From Rhodospirillum sp047263945 (GTDB lineage: Bacteria; Pseudomonadota; Alphaproteobacteria; Rhodospirillales; Rhodospirillaceae), in NCBI RefSeq assembly GCF_047263945.1, contig NZ_JBLAVB010000013.1, positions 1 through 64,000 on the forward strand: DNA of 64,000 nt, read 5' to 3'. The position numbers and the translations under genes are program-made. Every line of letters starts with the position of its first letter. Within the stretch, counting starts at the first letter, position 1. Positions 60,136 through 64,000 of this stretch are shown here, piece after piece. The notes under the pieces were generated by a model. That model was not told the origin of the DNA and searched no databases. It was given only the letters and a program-made list of their open reading frames with translations.

Positions 60136-60633
60136 TTGAACATCCATCCCCCAGGGACCAAGAACCGGCCGCCCCACCGTCCAGGGGATTACGGCCGGGC
60201 GGCGGAAGCCTTCATCATGCTGGCCCTCGCCTCCCTGACCATTCGCTTTATACCCTTTCGGTATTTCTCCCGATGGCTGGGTCAAGTCGAGGCGGCAGGT
60301 TCCCCTGCTCAGGACCCCGCGTCGGAGACAGCCGAAGGCGGAGCACCACCTCCCCTGGCCTGGTCGGTGGCACTGGCCGTAAAGCGCGCGGCGCGGCGGG
60401 CCTGGTGGCACCCGACCTGCCTTGCCCGGGCGATGGCGGGGCGTGCCCTTCTTACCTGGCGGGGTATTCCCGCAACGGTGACTTTCGGCGTTTCCCCGGG
60501 AAAAGATGGAGCCCCCTTAACGGCCCATGCTTGGCTCGTTTGCGGAGAGGCGACCCTGTTGGGCGGAGAAGCGGCCCCCACGTTCCATCCCATCGCCCAT
60601 TTCAAATCTCCCGCGAAAGGTGATCCCACGTGA
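60136..60633 (+). CDS. Lasso-peptide B2-like (transglutaminase-fold) protease
   Basis: A 165-residue protein of the McjB C-terminal/B2 family. The N-terminus (about residues 10-45) is the usual hydrophobic helix ending F-I-P-F-R-Y-F-S-R-W-L-G. The catalytic Cys 95 is in H-P-T-C-L-A-R-A and His 131 in L-T-A-H-A-W-L. Where many members have Asp after G-G, this one has Glu 145 in L-L-G-G-E-A. In lasso systems B2 removes the leader from the precursor. The start is a TTG at 60136 with a GGAGA site; no good ATG is in frame before the helix. The stop overlaps the exporter GTG, so it is coupled to the exporter. Confidence 0.78.
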   Translation: MNIHPPGTKNRPPHRPGDYGRAAEAFIMLALASLTIRFIPFRYFSRWLGQVEAAGSPAQDPASETAEGGAPPPLAWSVALAVKRAARRAWWHPTCLARAMAGRALLTWRGIPATVTFGVSPGKDGAPLTAHAWLVCGEATLLGGEAAPTFHPIAHFKSPAKGDPT

Positions 60634-62381
60634 ACAATAGGGGATTGGGACGTTTCCTTCCTCCGACCCTGATTCGGCTGATCACCACCCTTCACGCGGA
60701 TCTGGGCGGTAGGACAATTGGGGGCGCCATGCTGCTGTTTCTCAGCACATCCCTGAGCGAGGGAGCCCTCGTCGGAATGGCCCTGCCATTCCTGGATAAC
60801 ATCATCGGAGCGAAGGAGCTGTCCCCTTCCCTGATGAAGCTCCCCGGACTGCCGGGCTTTTCGGCAGCCCACGGGCTCCTCCTCTGCCTAACCGTCCTTG
60901 CGATTATCCGTGTTTCCCTCAATGCAGGGCAAGAACTTCTGATGATGCGCCTGGCCATTCAGTCGGCGGCGATCGCCCGCATACGATTGTTCCAGGCCCT
61001 CTGTGCTGCGGATTGGCGTTTCCTTGCTGAGCGGTCCCATGGGGAAGCGGCGAATCTGCTTGGTCAGGAAATCGCGCGCGTGAGAGAAGGGCTGTTCCAT
61101 CTCGTCCACTTTCCGGCCCATTCGCTGATGCTCGCCATCCAACTGGGCCTGGCCCTGTGGATCTCGGTTCCTGCGACCTTGGGAACGATCTTGGCTGTCG
61201 CGCTTATTTTAGCCGTCGTCCGAAGGCGAAGCCCCTCGGCGATCTCTCATGGCGCCCAGGTCAGTGCCCTCAATGCCGATGTATCCCAGGATATCGAACA
61301 TTTCTTCGCCACCCAAAAGGTGGCCAAGGCCCACGAAGCCGAGCAATGGCACACAGATCGCTTCTCCAGAACCATTCAGACGATGAGCGAAACCTCTCTA
61401 CGCTTTGCAGGGGGCAATGCCCGGACCAAGGTCACCCTGCAAATCGCCGCAACGATAATCCTAGCCCTCATGATTGCCATCACCACAGGTTCGGGCCATA
61501 TATCCGGCTCGGAATCCTTAATCCTTGGGGGCCTGCTGTTCCGCGCCCTTCCCAAGATCCAAGCCCAATATCGGGGCGCACGCATTGTCGCCCACTCTCT
61601 GCCCGCCTTCCAAGCGGTTATGGCCATGGTCGACCAAGCCCAGGCCGCTGCGACCCCGCTCTCGGACATGAAACCTGCCCCAGCCTTCCAAAAAAGTCTA
61701 AGCTGTCGGAACATCAGCTTTCGCTTCAAATCAGACGGTCCGGCAGTACTCTCAGGACTGGATTTAGTGATAAAGAGAGGCGAACTCGTGATCCTGCAGG
61801 GCAGCTCTGGCGGGGGGAAGACCACCCTGGCGGACATCCTTAGCGGGCTCCTCCACCCCACAGAAGGCGAGGTCCAGATCGATGGCCAGCCCCTGACACC
61901 GGCCATGGGACGGGATTGGCGCCGCCGGGTGGCCTATGTGATACAGGACCCCTTGCTCTTCGTCGGTACGATTCGAGAAAATCTAACCTGGTGCGCGCCG
62001 GGTCAAGGGGCCACGGCACCAAAGGACGACGCCCTTTGGGAGGTCCTGCGTCTATCGTCCGCAGAGGCCTTCGTCCGCGCTCTCCCCCAAGGTTTGGATA
62101 GCCCCCTCGGCCCGGGAGGGCACGGGCTATCGGGTGGTCAGAAACAACGCCTGTCCCTGGCCCGCGCCCTGTTGCGCCACCCGGATCTGCTGATCCTCGA
62201 CGAGCCGACGGGCGCGCTAGACAGGGAAACGGAGGCCCAATTGGGCCAAACCATCGCCTCCCTCAAGGGGGAAATGACCATTTTGGTGGTCACTCACAAA
62301 ACACCCGAGGTCTGGTCCCCCAATCAGGTCGTGACCCTGTCTGGGGGACGCCTGATCCAATCGATCAACGCCCCCGGCTGA
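60630..62381 (+). CDS. ABC exporter with fused membrane and ATPase domains
   Basis: A 583-residue exporter half: about six membrane helices (residues 25-320), then ATPase domain with Walker A G-S-S-G-G-G-K-T-T, Q-loop V-I-Q-D-P-L-L-F, signature L-S-G-G-Q-K-Q-R, Walker B L-L-I-L-D-E-P-T-G-A-L-D and switch histidine in V-T-H-K. It has no peptidase domain at its N-terminus, so leader removal would be done by the B2-like protein. The start is GTG, overlapping the previous stop (GTGA). It should export the cluster's product. A family A repeat follows the stop. Confidence 0.92.
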   Translation: MNNRGLGRFLPPTLIRLITTLHADLGGRTIGGAMLLFLSTSLSEGALVGMALPFLDNIIGAKELSPSLMKLPGLPGFSAAHGLLLCLTVLAIIRVSLNAGQELLMMRLAIQSAAIARIRLFQALCAADWRFLAERSHGEAANLLGQEIARVREGLFHLVHFPAHSLMLAIQLGLALWISVPATLGTILAVALILAVVRRRSPSAISHGAQVSALNADVSQDIEHFFATQKVAKAHEAEQWHTDRFSRTIQTMSETSLRFAGGNARTKVTLQIAATIILALMIAITTGSGHISGSESLILGGLLFRALPKIQAQYRGARIVAHSLPAFQAVMAMVDQAQAAATPLSDMKPAPAFQKSLSCRNISFRFKSDGPAVLSGLDLVIKRGELVILQGSSGGGKTTLADILSGLLHPTEGEVQIDGQPLTPAMGRDWRRRVAYVIQDPLLFVGTIRENLTWCAPGQGATAPKDDALWEVLRLSSAEAFVRALPQGLDSPLGPGGHGLSGGQKQRLSLARALLRHPDLLILDEPTGALDRETEAQLGQTIASLKGEMTILVVTHKTPEVWSPNQVVTLSGGRLIQSINAPG

Positions 62382-62404
62382 CAAGAGTCCCCCCAACCCT
62401 CTTA

Positions 62405-62540
62405 TACCAAGCGGCGCGGGTTGAAACCCACGCCGCTTTTCTTGCGTTCAAACGCCACGCGGGCTTTACCGCGCCATAAGGCGCGGCGGCCACTTGGCCG
62501 CTTCCAAGGTGCGGTGAGGCAAACTCACCGCACCTTGGTA
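62405..62540. repeat. Family A hairpin-string element, copy 3 (inverted, 136 bp)
   Basis: Same 136-base element as 24189-24324 and 38892-39027 but in the opposite orientation. Ends are TA-CCAAG and CTTGG-TA. The palindrome arms are the same but the loop reads GCAAA where copy 1 (read on the opposite strand) has TCAAA. It lies just after the exporter stop. Confidence 0.9.
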
Positions 62541-62541
62541 T

Positions 62542-62592
62542 TACCAAGCGGCGCGGGTTGAAACCCGCACCGCTTTTATTGCGTTCAAACGC
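62542..62592. repeat. Left half of a further family A element
   Basis: Begins TACCAAGCGGCGCGGG, directly next to copy 3 in a head-to-tail arrangement, and reads through the GCGTTCAAACGC module, after which the sequence leaves the family. The other end of this element appears to lie at 62701-62720, beyond family B locus 8. Confidence 0.8.
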
Positions 62593-62603
62593 GAGAGTAT
62601 TCC

Positions 62604-62700
62604 GAGATCAAGTTGGGTCGTTTCGCGATCACGGTACACGACAGTGTCTCGTGTTTTTTGGGCGATTGCCCAAGCCCATTTGGGGGCCAATGCCCCCAAA
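62604..62700. repeat. Family B modular hairpin repeat, locus 8
   Basis: GAGATCAAGTTGGGTC, then an ACGACAGTGTCTCGT region, TTGGGCGATTGCCCAA and TTTGGGGGC / GCCCCCAAA. It is the same unit as locus 7 and the inverse of part of locus 5. It lies inside the interrupted family A element. Confidence 0.85.
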
Positions 62701-62720
62701 CTCACCGCTCCTTGGCATTA
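62701..62720. repeat. Right end of the interrupted family A element
   Basis: CTCACCGCTCCTTGGCATTA closely matches the family A end CTCACCGCACCTTGGTATTA. Together with 62542-62592 it brackets family B locus 8. The stop codon of the cytochrome c' gene overlaps it. Confidence 0.7.
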
Positions 62721-63179
62721 ATCCTTAAATGCACGATGGCAGGCCTTGCAGGACTTGTTGAGAGCCTCGAATGATGACTCGGCCTTGGACTGCTCGGCGG
62801 AAAAGGCGGCCAGGGCCAGGGCCTTGGTTTGAGTATCCTTGGCCAGCTTCTCGAACCGGGGCCATTCATCCCAAATTTCTTGCAAGGCGTCGGACTCCAA
62901 GTCGAACGACCCTTCGGGAAACAGCTTGGTTGTCGCCTCACCGGAATGGGCTGCGATGGTTTCCGCCGCCTTTTTCACTTCGGCCGCATCGTAGGTCATC
63001 ACACCCTTCACCATGGGACCCGCGATTTTCATGGCCGTCTTCATGGCCTTCATGCTCTCTATCCGCTCTTTGACCACCCCTGTTGCCTCCGCATGGGCGG
63101 GAACACTGGAGACACTCAGGAGGATCGGACCTCCAACGAAGACAAGGGCAGCGACAGACGCAAGGGTCAGGGCACGCAT
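62718..63179 (-). CDS. Cytochrome c' (class II c-type cytochrome)
   Basis: A 153-residue exported haem protein. The signal peptide ends near residue 29 (V-P-A-H-A-E-A). The mature part is a helical bundle, and the single haem-binding motif C-K-A-C-H lies ten residues from the end (Cys 144 to His 148), the mark of class II cytochromes c. These bind NO or O2 and may protect against NO or act in electron transfer. The ATG at 63179 has a GGAGA site. The stop codon (TAA) lies at the outer end of an A-type repeat fragment. Confidence 0.9.
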   Translation of the reverse strand: MRALTLASVAALVFVGGPILLSVSSVPAHAEATGVVKERIESMKAMKTAMKIAGPMVKGVMTYDAAEVKKAAETIAAHSGEATTKLFPEGSFDLESDALQEIWDEWPRFEKLAKDTQTKALALAAFSAEQSKAESSFEALNKSCKACHRAFKD

Positions 63180-63318
63180 AAAGGGGATCTCCGTTTTTGG
63201 GGATGAAATTGGAGCCGTCAGGGATGAAACCATTCGATGCATGTGGAATACGAGGCAAATGGGACGAAAAGGAGGCAAACTAAGGCAAATCCACAGGCGC
63301 GACCACGCTTTCCTGTAC

Positions 63319-64000
63319 CTACAGGTCAAAAACCTGCCCGGTTTCCACCCATCCTAGAAAGCCATCTGCCTTGCAGTCTGGTTTAAAACCGGACTGGTAG
63401 TGGTAAAGCCACATACGTCCCCGCACCTCATGGGGCAGGGTCAACAGGTCCAAGTAGTGGGTATGGGCTGCCGAGCGACGACCGGTGGTCTCGCAATCAT
63501 GGAAGATCACATCCGCCCAATCGTAATGCGCCTGTAGATTGGCGGGATCGAACCGGGAATCACTGGTGAAATAGGCCTTCAGCCGGGGACCGGAAATCCT
63601 CAGACCGAAAGACGTCATGGTCGATCCGTCATCAGACCGCAAATGTTCCGTGGGCGCCAGATCCAACTTTATCCCCCGCCAGGAGAAGGACCGCCCGGGC
63701 TCCAGGGTCTCCACATCGAAAAAATCCGACAGGTTGCCCAGACCATGGTCGAGCACTTCCATCCCCCCCTTCAGGCAATTGTCCCACAGGGGCCTCTCCA
63801 GGCAACTGGGGATGAACAGACGGGGACGCGCCAACGTTGGGTCAAAGTAGGTTGTAAAGCCCAACCACTCCAATCCCCCCACATGGTCCCCATGCAGGTG
63901 GCTAACAAAAACCCCCTCCACATCCCCTTGACTAAGGCCCTGGACAGCCAGGGAGCGACGCGCGTCGCTTCCGCAATCGATGAGTAAACGGGCCAGCCCC
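63319..64000 (-). CDS. Metallo-beta-lactamase-fold hydrolase (partial)
   Basis: At least 226 codons, open at the right edge of the window, so the N-terminus is missing. The zinc motif H-L-H-G-D-H-V-G-G is present, preceded by L-L-I-D-C-G-S-D-A-R-R. Later ligands are in A-P-T-E-H-L-R, S-D-S-R-F and I-F-H-D-C-E. The pattern is like ribonuclease Z or phosphorylcholine/AHL-type MBL enzymes, but no specific substrate can be chosen. It is followed by the cytochrome c' gene on the same strand, 139 bases away. Confidence 0.85.
   Translation of the reverse strand, partial: GLARLLIDCGSDARRSLAVQGLSQGDVEGVFVSHLHGDHVGGLEWLGFTTYFDPTLARPRLFIPSCLERPLWDNCLKGGMEVLDHGLGNLSDFFDVETLEPGRSFSWRGIKLDLAPTEHLRSDDGSTMTSFGLRISGPRLKAYFTSDSRFDPANLQAHYDWADVIFHDCETTGRRSAAHTHYLDLLTLPHEVRGRMWLYHYQSGFKPDCKADGFLGWVETGQVFDL

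Noticed and set aside
60630..62381. The exporter as a peptidase-containing (C39) bacteriocin exporter
   Set aside because: No N-terminal peptidase domain; the protein starts directly with membrane helices.

Overview
The window is GC-rich and tightly packed. Gene content suggests an alphaproteobacterium, most likely of the Rhodospirillales type: propionyl-CoA carboxylase, a Tct tricarboxylate transporter, hldE, Sco/NosL copper genes, cytochrome c' and many dispersed hairpin repeats. This placement is an inference from gene content; no rRNA or marker gene was seen.

Layout. The start of dxs runs off the left edge (minus strand). Propionyl-CoA carboxylase (pccB, pccA) follows, then a periplasmic sensor-like protein, then a complete four-gene Na+-translocating decarboxylase of the methylmalonyl-CoA type (5.5-9.1 kb). 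A minus-strand operon (9.3-14.0 kb) encodes a metallophosphatase, HldE, an I78-type lipoprotein, an NnrU-like membrane protein, YjbQ and a pseudopilin-like protein. From 14.2 to 18.6 kb two tandem degenerate EAL-domain proteins are translationally coupled to an ABC-2 exporter. An RND efflux pair follows (18.7-23.2 kb).

From 25.4 to 33.6 kb lies a minus-strand catabolic operon: GntR regulator, methylthioribose kinase (MtnK), a ribose-type ABC importer, MtnA, a RbsD/FucU-type mutarotase and a class II aldolase. Together these form an import and DHAP-shunt route for 5-methylthioribose or 5-deoxyribose. Next to it are an isopropylmalate/tartrate-type dehydrogenase, an SDR, an aldehyde dehydrogenase and a LysR regulator (33.9-38.7 kb). 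An IS4-type transposase with a probably frameshifted 3' end follows.

A copper/NosL operon without nosZ (40.4-46.2 kb) carries SCO, two Tat-type NosL proteins, a polytopic membrane protein with a C-P-F-C motif, and an FtsX-type ABC transporter. A Tct-type two-component system with an accessory solute-binding protein is divergent from tctCBA (46.3-53.0 kb), across a G-rich tract.

The right end (53.4-62.4 kb) holds a second metallophosphatase, a nucleotidyltransferase, a methyltransferase, a possible 37-residue peptide with a RiPP-leader-like motif, two glycosyltransferases, a lasso-peptide B2-like protease and an ABC exporter. No RiPP recognition element or cyclase is visible. Cytochrome c' and a partial metallo-beta-lactamase-fold gene close the window.

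Two families of dispersed repeats, both built as strings of small hairpins, lie between genes. Family A is 136 bp, TA-bounded, with three full copies. Family B is modular, with eight loci. At 62.5-62.7 kb a B unit appears to sit inside an A element.
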